A stretch of 64,000 bases of DNA from Apostichopus japonicus. Its lineage: Eukaryota > Echinodermata > Holothuroidea > Aspidochirotida > Stichopodidae. Within the stretch, counting starts at the first letter, position 1. Each line of letters starts with the position of its first letter. The translations under genes and the position numbers were made by a program. Of this stretch, positions 40,701-49,189 are shown piece after piece. Where the stretch lies: contig NC_092567.1 in assembly GCF_037975245.1 (NCBI RefSeq), positions 22,963,376-23,027,375 on the forward strand, written 5' to 3'. The notes below the pieces were generated by a model. It was not told where the DNA came from, searched no databases, and saw nothing but the letters and a program-made list of their open reading frames with translations.

Positions 40701-43700
40701 AAATCAACAGAAATTGTTCAAAGGTGCTAATGTACCATAGCGTGTACAACTTAGCCTTGGTCATTGGTAACTTGTCACACCTACACACCAAAGTGTGCGC
40801 AATTCAATCAATCTCTCCTGGGGCACCACAGTGTACCACAACCACGTGTCCCCAGGGGGACTTACCATAGGGTGCAGCCACAAACCGGCGCACGCAACTA
40901 TATTTACAAGTTACCTCGCAAGTCTCCATTTATATACCTGGGTGAAGAGAGGCAATGGAGATAAAGTGCCTTGCCAAAGGACACAACGCAATGATCTGGC
41001 CAGGGCTCGAACCAGTAATCCTTAGATCACCAGTCCACTGACTTAACCACTTGACCACAAACGCCCATGAAACTCCTCGACACAAAAGACTGCATCCTAC
41101 ACATGCAGCCTGGCTGCAAGATGCTGCAGCCTCTTTAGCATATTGTTTTAGACACATTGTCTAACTCTTCTTCATCAATTCCCTACAAGTGACCGCACTT
41201 TCAGAGTATTCATTCAATTAATATGTTAGTTCATTCTAATCTGTTCAGACCTTCACAAAGGATCATATAATGCCACAAATTTTCAACAGGTTGACCCATG
41301 ACCTCTAACACCATCTAATGTATTTTATAATGATACCATCAAAGGATAGAAAACTGTTTAAGAGAGAAACTGATCATAAAGTTAACCCACCTTCATAAAG
41401 TTTGTGATAGTGAAACGGTATTTGATGTTTTTCCTCATATTTTGCACCCTGAAGTAAAACCACTGCGTGTGTTTTTCTGTGTAAAGGTCATATCTTAGTT
41501 GAAGGTCATATTCAAATTCAGATCTGAAAAGAAGAAAAAGACATCAAAAAATTCGAAATTGATTTTGAATTTGAAATTGTTAATATGACCTAATCATGAC
41601 ATTGTTTCCAGTCTCAAAAACTGTTAACATTCTACCTTAAAAATATGAAAAAAAAAAGAAAAGAGGAAGGAAAAAGTTTTCAAATCCTAGTTGCATTTAT
41701 GACATCACAGATTCATAAAATGAAACTCATGGACATGACTTCAAAGTTTCAAGTTTATGAAAAATCCAGTATAAATACATGAAAGTACATATTTATAAAT
41801 AGGATATGAAAAACAGTTAAGAGTTATAAAGCTTAAAATAGCATGTACTGTATGTACAAATAATAAATCAAAAGTTCATAAATGAATTAAAGTAGGTTTT
41901 GTGGAACAACTCCCTTTATCAATATGGCAGCCCCTATAAACGAAAGAATTTTTAAAACGTACAGTTCGAAATTTTGGCGTGATTGTCCTATTTCTCAAAT
42001 TAGAATTAGTCTGTGAATTTTATGAGAAATCCTTTTTGAAATCTCTCATGGCTTCATTGTTTACTTGGTTAATAAGGGTGTTAACATCTAGGCTAACATC
42101 AAAACTAAGATATCTCCCAAACAAAACACAAATTTTTCTTTGCTTGTTGGGGGCACTGTTCTAATCTCTCCCATGTATGCCGTAGATGATGGTTTGCAAC
42201 TGTGTCACCCTTTAAACTTTCATTGCCCGGAAGTTTGGAAACCTATCACTTCCATGAAAACCATTTCAAAGAGGTTGTTTAGGTTTTCTCAAATGATTAA
42301 AGAAATCAATTATACTCCTTTAGAAAACTCATCCATGAGATCATGTTTGCTATTTAATATTTTGTTCAATAATACTTTTTGGGAGAAATACTTCAAATCG
42401 TCATACCTCTGAGTAACTTTCATTAAATTTCCGCTTTCAAATCGAGATTCAAATATGAGAGTTGTATCTTCCGGACCCTTTGTTTTCCACGATCTTGGTA
42501 AACATCCTTTGCGACTTCCTCCGACCCTTGACCTGAGAAACTATGTGAGGAAAACAAAGATTAAATTGATTGCTGGAAACAAAACTGACTTGCTGGTGGA
42601 CTGGGTTGTAATAAACAATTCATCCATTCCTTCCTCCTCCCCCTTTGCATATATTAGCTATATCATACTTATATATACATCCTATGATGCTGGCTTGTTA
42701 CAAACAGTTAATCCCTCACCCACCCCTTACCCCTCCCCCCCACCTCACATACTATGCATAAACTACAGTATATATTACTTATATATGCATCCTATGATGC
42801 TAGGTTGGAATAGACATTTTTTTCACTTCCTGCAAATATGAATCATATTGTATTTACATATCCATCGGTTGATGCTGGGTTCTTAAAAGCAGTATTGATG
42901 CTTGGTTGTTACAAGCAGTTATTCCTTCATCCCCCCAACCCCCACTCTCTTCATATATTAACTATATTGTACAAACATATGCATCCTTTGATGCTGGGTT
43001 GTAATAAACAGTTCTTCCATCCCCCTCACCCCCCCTCTCACCCCTATGCATACATATTAACAATATAGTACTTACATATGGAAGCTTTGATGCTGGGTTT
43101 TAATAAACAGTTCTTCCATCCCCTTCCCCCCCCCCCCCCACTCTCACCTCCTATGCATAAATATTAATTATAAAGTACTAACATGTGTATCCTTTGATGC
43201 TGGTTTGTAATAAACAGTACTTTCATCCCCTCACCCCCCCCCCCCTCTCACCTCCTATGCATACATATTAACAATATAGGACTTACATATGCATCCTTTG
43301 ATGCTGGGTTGTAATAAACAGTTCTTTCATCCCTTCCCCCCCATCTCACCTCCTATGCATACACATTAATTATATTGTACTAACATATGCATCCTTCAAT
43401 GCTGGGTCGTAATAAACAGTTCTTTCATCCCCCTGCCCCCCCCCTCTCTCTCATATGTATACATAGTAATGATATAGTACTTACATATGCATCCTTTGAT
43501 GCTGGGTTGTAATAAACAGTTCTTCCATCCCATCCCCTTCCCCCCCTCCAACTCTCACCTCCTATGCATACATATTAATTATATTGTACTTACATACGCA
43601 TCCTTTGATGCTGGAACGTAATAAACAGTTCTTCCATCCCCTCCCCCCCCTCACCTCATATTAATTATATTGTACTTACATATGCATCCTTTGATGCTGG

Positions 43701-46700
43701 GTTGTAATAAACAGTTCTTCCATCCCCCTCTGCAAGTGTCATCGGCATCTTCTCAAAGCCAGCTGGATTTTCAGATCAGAAATATCATTATAAATATAAC
43801 AAGTCTCTATTGGTGCAATGATTGATTTGGAAATGACCTTAGGGAATGCAGACCTGACTCAGCTTGGAGAGAGGTGAGGTGGATGAAAGTAAGAGGAGAA
43901 CTAAACCCAAAATGGGTTCCTCCGAAAGGCTGCTTGGAATTGAGTCTACCAGATACAGGCTGTTAAATTTGCGAATGGTACATTCTGGAGGAGGGGGTGA
44001 TGGGTGATGACCATGAGGAGGGTTCATGAGGGGGAGGGGGGGCATTGCTAAAGAGTCACTGGTTAGTAGGTCCGGTAGATGAGAAAGTACAATAGCAGAG
44101 TCGAAACGGGTATGAAAGAGAGGAGCACAGAAAAGCAAAGATTATCGATACTGGTCCCAATTTTTTTATCAGTTTTTCTATAAATATCTTGGTAGGTTTG
44201 ATAAAGTAAAAGAAAAAGGTAAAAACCCAACTCCAAATGTTGACTTAATTTTGAAAGGGTTACTTACTAGGTTGATAGAAAGGTTCTCTTTCTTTTGGAA
44301 TATAAGATATCTGTTGGACTGGCTCTGGAAGTACCTCCATGTCAGCAGGCCTGGCACGGGTGATAAAAATAGTCAAGATTATCACACGATACTGTCTAAT
44401 TCATGAAACAATTGCTCTTAATTAATGCCAGACATTTCTTCCTGTAACCATTCCAGCTTTGAATCCAACATATGATGACTTATGTGAGAAATTCCATAGC
44501 TCCCTGCTATAAAAACTACCAAACAAGATCCCCTGAGGACCCCTGCCACATGTGTTTTCTGACAGAAATGAATGGCTGGAATAAAATGGCCATTTTAATT
44601 TACAATCTTGTGGCCTGCTGTGGCATAAATGACTAATATGGATAATTGCTATACTCAATGTCTTAGGGTCTGCTGCAGTGTCAATAGCTAAATGTTCATT
44701 TCTGCAAAATTCACCATTGTGGAATAAAGTACTTAAACTTTTGTCAGTATTACTAAACTGGAAACTGCTATTGTGTTAATTACAAATCATTTTTATTACT
44801 AAACTCAGCAACCTGGGGTCTGCTCTGGTGAGACTGGTGTTAATCACTAATTGTTGTAATCTCTAATAAATGTGGGATAAATTACTTTAATTTTTGTCAG
44901 TATTACTAAACTGGAAAGTGCACATTGTGTAAATTACGAATCGTTACAAGTACTAAACTCATCAACCTGGGGTCTGCTCTGGCGTTTATTTACTTATTGT
45001 AATAATCTTGACATTCACCATCTAGGGGCCTGCTGTGGTGTTAACTATTAATTGCTGTAATCTCTACACTCACCATCGAGTGGCCTGCTTGGTGTTAATT
45101 TACGTATTGTTTTAATCTCTACACTCACCATCGAGGGGCTGCTGAGGTGTTAATTTACTAATTATTATAATCTCTACACTCACCATCGAGGGGCCTGCTG
45201 AGGTCCAGCTTCCTTTGACAGAGCATATAGATTTCGTGGTTCTTTCAATTTTGGCACCTAAAATATGAACAACAATATTACACAAATAATACACACAAAG
45301 TTGATACTTGAAAAGCATGTTTACCTCACTACAATGTGAGTAGTAGGAATTCTCATTTGCAGTTTTCATCCATAACCTCTAAGATTGACTACAAAGACAG
45401 GTGGGCCTCCAGAGAGAGATTATTCCCAATTGGCCAGTTTAGCTGCCCACTAAGCCCCTACCCCCCCACCCCCCCACCCCCACACACACACACTACTCCC
45501 ATCCTCTTCCCACATGCAGATGACTTAGCAGTACATAAATTAATAATTTTATCATTAATTAATTGGAAAAGATAAAAACTTACCAATTTACCAGCACTGT
45601 GACTGAAAACAAGTTGAGTTGTCCTTTTGTGTCCATCTGTGAATCTATTATCTGAAAGAGAATATCAAAATGAATATTCAACAGGTAATTACAGAAATAT
45701 GAATATTCATCAGTTAAATACAGAAATCCACCCAGTTGGGACCAGTTTTTTTCAATACTGTAATGTCATGTCTCGCTTCAGAGCACTCGTATTGTCAGTA
45801 CGGGCAGTATGACTATCATGTTTCTATCAGATCAAGCTTAGGAACTGTTTTTAGTACTGTCAATACCAGAGTTTTGAGAGTATGATATTGGTGTACAGTT
45901 TAGAGAGGAATGAGCATTAGGAAATTGTCCCAACTGGCAGAAATCAGCAATAAGATGAAATGAAATAAAGTTTGAATTCCAGGGCATTAAATGAGAGGAA
46001 AGAAAAAGAAAACACCCTGCTCAGTTTTGATAAAATTAGTCAAACACATTTTTCTTTTGGAAAAGTCATCCAAGATAGAGCCTGGGCACCACAAGAACAA
46101 CAACTTGATTCACTCTCAATCCGATTTACTTTACATTTAGAATTTCACATTGTAATCATACGGTGGCTGGTCAAGTGAAGTATCAAAGGTCACTTCAAAA
46201 GGAGAGTAGATATTTCCAAGGTTCCAATGTGAAAATAAAATTTGTGTGGACCACCAAGATTTTAAACATTGCATTTAATTGTTACATAACTCGTTAATTA
46301 CGAGAGGATGTGAACTAACAAGATCTCTAGTTAGACTGAGGGATATCCAATTATGTGTATGGCTTGGTCTGAGTGACACCACCTTACAACCAACCAAAAC
46401 AAATACAGGCTGTCCTGTACACAGACACTCTATCCACTGTTCTTGCAAACACCAATATCATTTCTGGTATTATGAATATTCAACAGGTATTCATTAGATT
46501 GTTAATGCATAATTTTTTTTATTATTTAGGTCAAAAATGTAACTACAATGAAGTTATTTTTCAAGCTTGCAGTCACTGAATGTTAAACATTGTAACACTG
46601 AAAAAGAAAAATAATTCTATGATATTGTACTCTCTAAAACTAGGAAGGGCTGAGTCAAAGATGGGGATTATTTGGATAGGTTATGCTCTTTATAAAAGAT

Positions 46701-48354
46701 TAAAAGAAATGAGATGTCACATAACGTCACATCACAGGTGAGAATTTTAACCAGCATGCATCTGCAATACCATCTTGCCCACTTTGTATATATAGATATA
46801 TAGATATATATATATATACCTCTATATATATATATACCTCTCTATATATATATATACCTCTATATATATATATACCTCTATATATATATATACCTATATA
46901 TATATATATATTGCATTTTGCTATGCATTAAACACATAAATTATTCATAGAATTCACTTTAAGCATGTACCCTATTTGGTTAATTATGAAATGACCTCTG
47001 ATAGAAAGAGAAAATTTGGAAGTACTTACAAAACATTTCTTGCCAAGAAGGAAATGCTGAGAGAGCAGCAATGGTGGAGTTAAGCTTATGAAAAGCTGGG
47101 TGCAGAAGTGGTGAAGCAGGAGAAGATTAAAGCAGGTGTGAAAGAATGGGAAGGAAAAGAAACTTAGTAATCCCCTGGGATTAGGATGTATTTACGACTT
47201 AAAAACTTGACATCTTGGTATAAAGCAGCATATTTACATCGATTCTGGTCTACCATAATATCCAATATCACTGCGATTTAAAACCTTGACCAGTTTGCAA
47301 TTTCATATCATTATGGAATTATTGGATTAGGAACTTCAGAGTTTGAAGCTGTGTGTGAGGAATAAAAGCAGGAGAGGATTAAAGCAGTGTGAACAGAGAA
47401 TGAAAAGAGAAATTTATTAATCCACAGATTAGAGATGTCTCCTGCAACTGAATTTTGGTATAAGATACAGCTTTTCTGCCTATAATTTTGGTACATATTT
47501 TGAAACTAAAATTTCATAACAATGTAGTAATTAATTTGGCTTATAACTTTCATTTACTAATTCATTTAAGAAAATAGGGAAGAAAAGGAACTACTTCAAA
47601 TGTGGATGGCTTGGTGTAGAAAGAGTGACCTTATTGAGGCAAAGAAAATATTTTAAAGAGTCTATAGAAGGAGAAAACAAACTTTTTCAATCTTCAGATG
47701 AAGATATCTCCAACAATTGATGTAAAAAGGGCAGCTTCCTTTAAAAAAAAATTAATGTAGCATTTTTTTTACTATTTTAAATTTATATTCCATATTCCTT
47801 ACAATATGTTTGACTAAGTACATTTTCAAAAAACAAAAATCGGAAAGGTCAGGCTTTCTTACCATCATCCAGTTTGGTTTCATTCAAAGCCTGGTTTTCA
47901 TACTCGGTGTCTGAGACGATATGATCACTGAGGCTAAAACTTCGACTCCGTTCCCAATCTGCCAGGGCCAGTCCTGACGTTCTGTAGTTGTCATTCTTTC
48001 CTGTATAAACGTGATGATAAAGAAACATCTGATGATGATGATGATGATGATGATGCAATTGAAAATGCGCCCTTTAATACCACTGCCATAACAGTTTCCC
48101 TACCTCAGGCATTTTAATTGGCTCTCGTGGTAGATAGCTGGAAATTTAAGCTGAGAAAGTAACTTTTCCAAGCTCATTTCCCATGCTAGGCTTGGTGAAT
48201 TGATTATGTAACACACAGGCTAACGTTCCAGACTAATCACCCTGAAAGGTGAAGAAGTGGCCAGTGGCGAAAAAATAACGTCAGTCTTACTAAAGGGCGG
48301 ATTTTCATATGGATAATGATGACGATATAACCCAACTTGGTTTGCAAATTCCAT
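17156..48354 (-). CDS. AGBL2: Cytosolic carboxypeptidase of the AGBL2/AGBL3 type (tubulin deglutamylase family), 29 coding exons, 1653 aa
   Basis: M14-family metallocarboxypeptidase acting in the cytosol and at cilia or centrioles. Vertebrate CCP2/CCP3 trim acidic C-terminal or side-chain residues, chiefly polyglutamate on tubulin. Exons in gene order (plus coordinates): 48291-48354, 47863-48000, 45584-45651, 45184-45257, 44268-44350, 43680-43762, 42407-42540, 41391-41523, 40366-40487, 39723-39843, 39048-39185, 36055-36165, 34758-34927, 33646-33805, 33130-33231, 32237-32362, 31631-31767, 30424-30490, 29556-29756, 25599-25736, 25016-25082, 24468-24617, 23644-23982, 23025-23094, 21696-21877, 20538-20610, 19796-19892, 17987-19408, 17156-17347. 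All junctions are GT-AG and agree in phase; the sum is 4962 nt. Zinc ligands are H398, E401 (RVHPGE) and H494 (DLHGHSRK); the catalytic Glu is E567 (NSYTME). Weakest junctions: donors GTCAGC after 40366 and GTCTGT after 20538. The N-terminal start is provisional. Confidence 0.9.
17521..17695. repeat. Two-copy tandem duplication in the last carboxypeptidase intron
   Basis: Two copies of a unit of about 90 bp containing TTTGTACTAAGAACATACAA and CACCTTTG-GATCCTGC lie side by side. Divergence is moderate. Confidence 0.8.
21236..21365. repeat. 10-bp tandem repeat (GACTATCCAT-like)
   Basis: About a dozen degenerate decamers of the form TGACTATCC(A/G) in a carboxypeptidase intron. Confidence 0.85.
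22561..22590. other. Perfect 12-bp-arm hairpin
   Basis: GGACAACCTGAA is followed by a six-base loop and then the exact reverse complement TTCAGGTTGTCC. It lies in a carboxypeptidase intron and has no poly-T end, so there is no reason to call it a terminator. Confidence 0.8.
23218..23495. repeat. 19-20 bp tandem repeat with acceptor-like core
   Basis: About fourteen copies of a unit like AAAATATAATTTCAGGAC. On the carboxypeptidase (minus) strand each unit reads ATTATATTTTAGTCCTG, so every unit offers a TTTTAG acceptor-like core. The array sits in the intron between exons 23644-23982 and 23025-23094. Confidence 0.88.
25265..25598. repeat. Minisatellite that starts at a splice donor (carboxypeptidase exon 25599-25736)
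   Basis: Units of roughly 45-60 bp are built on AACACTATATAACACTGTCTATATATAGTG. On the gene strand the exon ends CAGAAG and the intron begins GTAACACTATAT. The first intronic bases are therefore already the repeat motif, and the array runs on for about 330 bases from the donor. Confidence 0.85.
26665..26815 (-). mobile_element. SINE/LINE 3' tail with (ATT)n end
   Basis: On the minus strand the block reads AGCGCTTTGAGACC then ATCGCTATATAAAAGTGGAA then (ATT)n. The GCGCTTTGAG and GC-TATATAA combination ending in an ATT microsatellite is a widespread 3' tail of animal SINEs and their partner LINEs. A similar tail in the other orientation is at 31.45-31.57 kb. Confidence 0.65.
28293..28367 (-). 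CDS. AGBL2: Possible extra carboxypeptidase exon (75 nt)
   Basis: The block is flanked by a TTAG acceptor and a GTAACA donor on the minus strand, and is a multiple of three. It could be spliced between exons 29556-29756 and 25599-25736 without breaking the frame. In that frame it reads [19 protein letters not shown]. Another frame ([19 protein letters not shown]) looks more protein-like but would need phase-1 neighbours, which I do not see. It may be an optional exon or chance. Confidence 0.35.
28895..29025 (-). mobile_element. LINE 3' terminus remnant
   Basis: On the minus strand the frame reads [19 protein letters not shown], followed shortly by a stop and then an (ACT)n microsatellite (about 28900-28917 on plus). 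[10 protein letters not shown]-type endings followed by a trinucleotide tail are characteristic of the C-terminus of non-LTR retrotransposon ORF2. Only the last few tens of codons remain. Confidence 0.7.
30690..30910. repeat. Degenerate minisatellite GGGCTAGCTGTTA
   Basis: About fifteen units of 10-16 bases of the form TTAGGGCT(A/G)(G/T)CTG in a carboxypeptidase intron. Confidence 0.88.
31445..31576 (+). mobile_element. SINE/LINE 3' tail with (ATT)n end
   Basis: Reads AAAGCGCCTTGAGCAGTG, then GGGGCTATATAAGTCTCATT, then (ATT)n. It is the same tail type as at 26.67 kb, here on the plus strand. Confidence 0.65.
31905..31942. repeat. 15-bp tandem repeat (AACTTGATACATA)
   Basis: Three to four exact copies of a 15-base unit just upstream, in gene sense, of carboxypeptidase exon 31631-31767. 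Confidence 0.85.
32237..41523 (-). CDS. AGBL2: Carboxypeptidase gene, catalytic-domain exons 8-16
   Basis: These exons encode about residues 215-609. Landmarks in order: [20 protein letters not shown] (exon 8), [16 protein letters not shown] (exon 9), [20 protein letters not shown] (exon 10), [15 protein letters not shown] (exon 11), [20 protein letters not shown] (exon 12), [20 protein letters not shown] then LNRNY (exon 13), [17 protein letters not shown] (exon 14), [19 protein letters not shown] (exon 15) and [16 protein letters not shown] (exon 16). All zinc and catalytic residues expected of an active CCP are present, as is the GRDLNR arginine used in substrate binding by this family. 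I infer an active enzyme. Confidence 0.95.
32312..32640. repeat. Four-copy tandem repeat derived from the 5' edge of a carboxypeptidase exon
   Basis: Units of 82, 82 and about 81 bases start with CCTGAAATGGTAGAAC on plus at 32312, 32394, 32476 and 32557. The first unit overlaps the true exon 32237-32362. On the gene strand each unit carries the acceptor CCATTCTAG followed by the first 51 nt of the exon. At least two of the three extra copies keep that piece open ([16 protein letters not shown]); one has a one-base deletion. Confidence 0.92.
34366..34530 (-). mobile_element. SINE body, copy 2 (headless)
   Basis: Same body as at 1.1 kb, from GATCCTCCTGCAAGCAGG to TTAATCTTGGAGTGACT on plus. It lacks the tRNA-like head and stops exactly where copy 3 at 40.05 kb stops. 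Confidence 0.85.
35236..35737. mobile_element. MITE with CTAAGACC terminal inverted repeats
   Basis: The left end CTAAGACCCTGGTCACGCG is mirrored by the right end CGTGTGACCGTGGTCTTAG, so the terminal inverted repeats match over about 19 bases with three or so mismatches. The interior is filled with variants of CGATGGTCCGACCATGG in both orientations. The element is about 500 bp and has no coding capacity. A TA dinucleotide at both termini would fit a Tc1/mariner-type target site, but this is only suggestive. Confidence 0.8.
35737..35886. mobile_element. Small MITE, copy A (GGCTGCAGCA termini)
   Basis: About 150 bp, beginning (G)ACTGCAGCAGCTGCA and ending GCAGTATGCTGCAGCC, whose reverse complement is GGCTGCAGCATACTGC. 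A second copy at 40575-41131 shares the interior AACAATAGAGAT and the terminal repeats. Copy A abuts the CTAAGACC MITE directly. Confidence 0.75.
36600..38350. repeat. Satellite-like array, about 150-bp monomer, in a carboxypeptidase intron
   Basis: About twelve diverged monomers carry the recurring order TTGATAAAGGAACCATTGAACATAT, then GGTAGAATGCACTG, then ACATAAACTACATA, then GACAACGAACAGTTG. Anchor spacing ranges from about 143 to 160 bases. The array fills more than half of the intron between exons 39048-39185 and 36055-36165. Short open frames in it on both strands are periodic copies of each other and not genes. Confidence 0.88.
39205..39400. repeat. ATAATA/TATA microsatellite block
   Basis: A compound run of (TAA)n, (TA)n and (ATAATAT)n. 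It begins about 20 bases upstream, in gene sense, of the acceptor of carboxypeptidase exon 39048-39185. Confidence 0.95.
40051..40217 (-). mobile_element. SINE body, copy 3 (headless) with GTAT microsatellite tail
   Basis: Nearly identical to copies 1 and 2. The 3' end (minus sense) runs into a (GTAT)n-type microsatellite at about 40026-40047, a typical retroposon tail. It also stops at GGAGTGACT at the other end. Confidence 0.88.
40575..41131. mobile_element. Small MITE, copy B, split by a SINE
   Basis: The left part (40575-40660) and right part (about 41085-41131) together match copy A at 35737-35886. They share GGCTGCAGCAGCTGCA, AACAATAGAGAT, GCATCCT and GCTGCAAGATGCTGCAGCC. The sequence between is the SINE listed next, so this MITE is older than that SINE insertion. 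Confidence 0.8.
40662..41068 (-). mobile_element. tRNA-derived SINE inserted in the MITE
   Basis: On the minus strand the head has an A-box-like TGGTCAAGTGGTTAAG and a B-box-like GGTTCGAGCCC (about 41005-41055). Next comes the widely conserved GTCCTTTGGCAAGGCAC segment (about 40967-40983), then a body, and a (TGAT)n tail at 40662-40680. The central segment resembles a domain shared by many marine deuterostome SINEs. The head sequence differs from that of the 1.1-kb SINE, so it is a second family. Confidence 0.82.
42407..48354 (-). CDS. AGBL2: Carboxypeptidase gene, N-terminal exons 1-7
   Basis: Exon 1 (48291-48354) opens with [13 protein letters not shown] and ends phase 1. It could extend to about 48392 at a TTTGCAG acceptor, in which case another exon supplies the start. 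Exon 2 (47863-48000) carries [15 protein letters not shown]. Exons 3-5 carry [27 protein letters not shown] and EREPFYQP. Exon 6 (43680-43762) carries [15 protein letters not shown]. Exon 7 (42407-42540) carries SRVGGSRKG and [10 protein letters not shown] (residues 200-209), the signature of the domain in front of the catalytic unit in CCP enzymes. The order and wording match vertebrate AGBL2 as I remember it. The region 45184-47863 also holds introns without other recognisable genes. Confidence 0.85.
42670..43679. repeat. Minisatellite derived from the 3' edge of carboxypeptidase exon 43680-43762
   Basis: About eleven units of roughly 85-110 bp each contain a close copy of CATCCTTTGATGCTGGGTTG and TAATAAACAGTTCTTCCATC. 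On the gene strand this is the last 45 nt of the exon ([15 protein letters not shown]), in most units followed by the donor GTAAGTAC or GTTAGTAC. Between these copies are C-rich tracts and an ATTAACAATATA-type spacer. Units near the exon are nearly exact, while those beyond about 42.9 kb are degraded. The whole array is intronic. Confidence 0.93.
44650..45183. repeat. Degenerate minisatellite derived from the donor of carboxypeptidase exon 45184-45257
   Basis: Units near the exon are about 58 bp. They repeat ACTCACCATCGAGGGGCCTG (on the gene strand CAGGCCCCTCGATG followed by the donor GTGAGT) joined to an AT-rich spacer, TGTTAATTTACTAATTGTTG. Three clear copies precede the exon (about 45010-45180). 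More degraded ones (GGGGTCTGCTCTGG) reach back to about 44650. Confidence 0.85.
46790..46912. repeat. (TA)n-CCTC compound microsatellite
   Basis: Repeated TATATATATATACCTC units in a carboxypeptidase intron. Confidence 0.95.
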
Positions 48355-48392
48355 GAGATGGCGGGGAAACAATCGATGTTTTACATAACAGG

Positions 48393-49090
48393 CTGCAAAT
48401 TATGTCTATCACAAAATTCTTTGCATTAAACTCATTATTTTGTGTACAAAAAAAACGGATAAAAATATTCTTGCTGTCGTGTAGCGACTTGGGACTCTTT
48501 GTCACGTTTATTATTGTCATTTCCCAAATTTCAGAATCAAGAAAGAATTATTATAGTCTAAATTCTTTTCCTTTTTTTTATCTGTGTCAAGAAAGATAAC
48601 TTGTTGCAAATTGAGGTTGAAAAGCTACCCACCTAACCCCGCCCTCCCTGTTCGTATAGAAAAAACAGAAAAGAAAAAGCTGAAACGAAAAAATGTTATT
48701 TCACATTTCTAGAAATATCGCCCTCTCCCATTTAGATGCAATTCACGCCAAGCAGTGATGAAACATATCGTTCCGGTATAAACGAACAAAAGCTACAAAC
48801 TAGCAACCAAAATGTCATGTGGAAGTAAAGGAAGGGTAAGGAGAAACTCGAAGAAGAATAAGAGCGAAATTAAGTTTCGCTGATAGGCAAAACGAAATAC
48901 ATTCTGAATAAACATAACATGTGACCCAGGTCACAACGATTTGTCGCCAAAATGGATCACTATTTCCGCTTGTTGCCATGTGGGCACTCACTATAATAGG
49001 TTAGCAATCGCCTGGTTAGTCTGTCTTTGGTGTACATTTCGATAGCCTTGGATACACGTGTTACCTAGCAACTGACGAAATTCAGCAAAC
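48393..49090. promoter_or_regulatory. Divergent promoter region between the carboxypeptidase and the plus-strand first exon
   Basis: The two genes point away from each other with about 700 bp between the provisional carboxypeptidase start and the plus-strand ATG at 49091. From about 48695 the region matches the region upstream of the four other first-exon copies (for example CATTTCTAGAAATATCGCCC and TTAGATGCAATTC), so promoter DNA was duplicated together with the exon. A separate non-coding first exon of the carboxypeptidase may lie here; I could not place it. Confidence 0.6.
49060..49072. promoter_or_regulatory. Perfect RFX X-box
   Basis: GTTACCTAGCAAC fits the X-box consensus GTNRCC-N(0-3)-RGYAAC with a one-base spacer and no mismatch. 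It lies 19 bases before the plus-strand ATG and in the shared divergent promoter. RFX factors drive ciliary genes across animals, and the neighbouring enzyme acts on ciliary tubulin. I could not find the motif in the other four promoter copies. Confidence 0.75.
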
Positions 49091-49147
49091 ATGGGACGGA
49101 AACAACGGAAAAAGCTAAAGAAGACACAGAGAAGAAATCGCCGGTCG
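49091..49147 (+). CDS. First exon, copy 1 (basic N-terminus, gene unknown)
   Basis: ATG opens 19 codons (MGRKQRKKLKKTQRRNRRS), followed at once by the strong donor GTGAGTAAAC. The product of the complete gene is not visible, and downstream exons could not be identified. The very basic sequence would suit a nuclear or nucleolar localisation signal, but this is inference. It is the most diverged of five copies and the only one next to the X-box, so it may be the ancestral promoter and exon. Confidence 0.6.
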
Positions 49148-49189
49148 GTGAGTAAACCTTTCTTGTCTAAAAACAAGAACTGTTTAGAT

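Noticed and set aside
41005-41068. A functional tRNA gene
   Set aside because: It has A-box and B-box-like elements but is joined to a SINE body with a (TGAT)n tail; it is a retroposon head.
42455-42841. Plus-strand 128-codon open frame
   Set aside because: It is the shadow of the minus-strand carboxypeptidase exon 42407-42540 plus repeat units; the minus reading matches the family and this one matches nothing.
48001-48058. Histidine-rich N-terminus (MHHHHHHHH) for the carboxypeptidase
   Set aside because: It is a (CAT)n microsatellite read through into the intron. A TTTATACAG acceptor precedes the exon, and exon 48291-48354 joins in phase with a better sequence.
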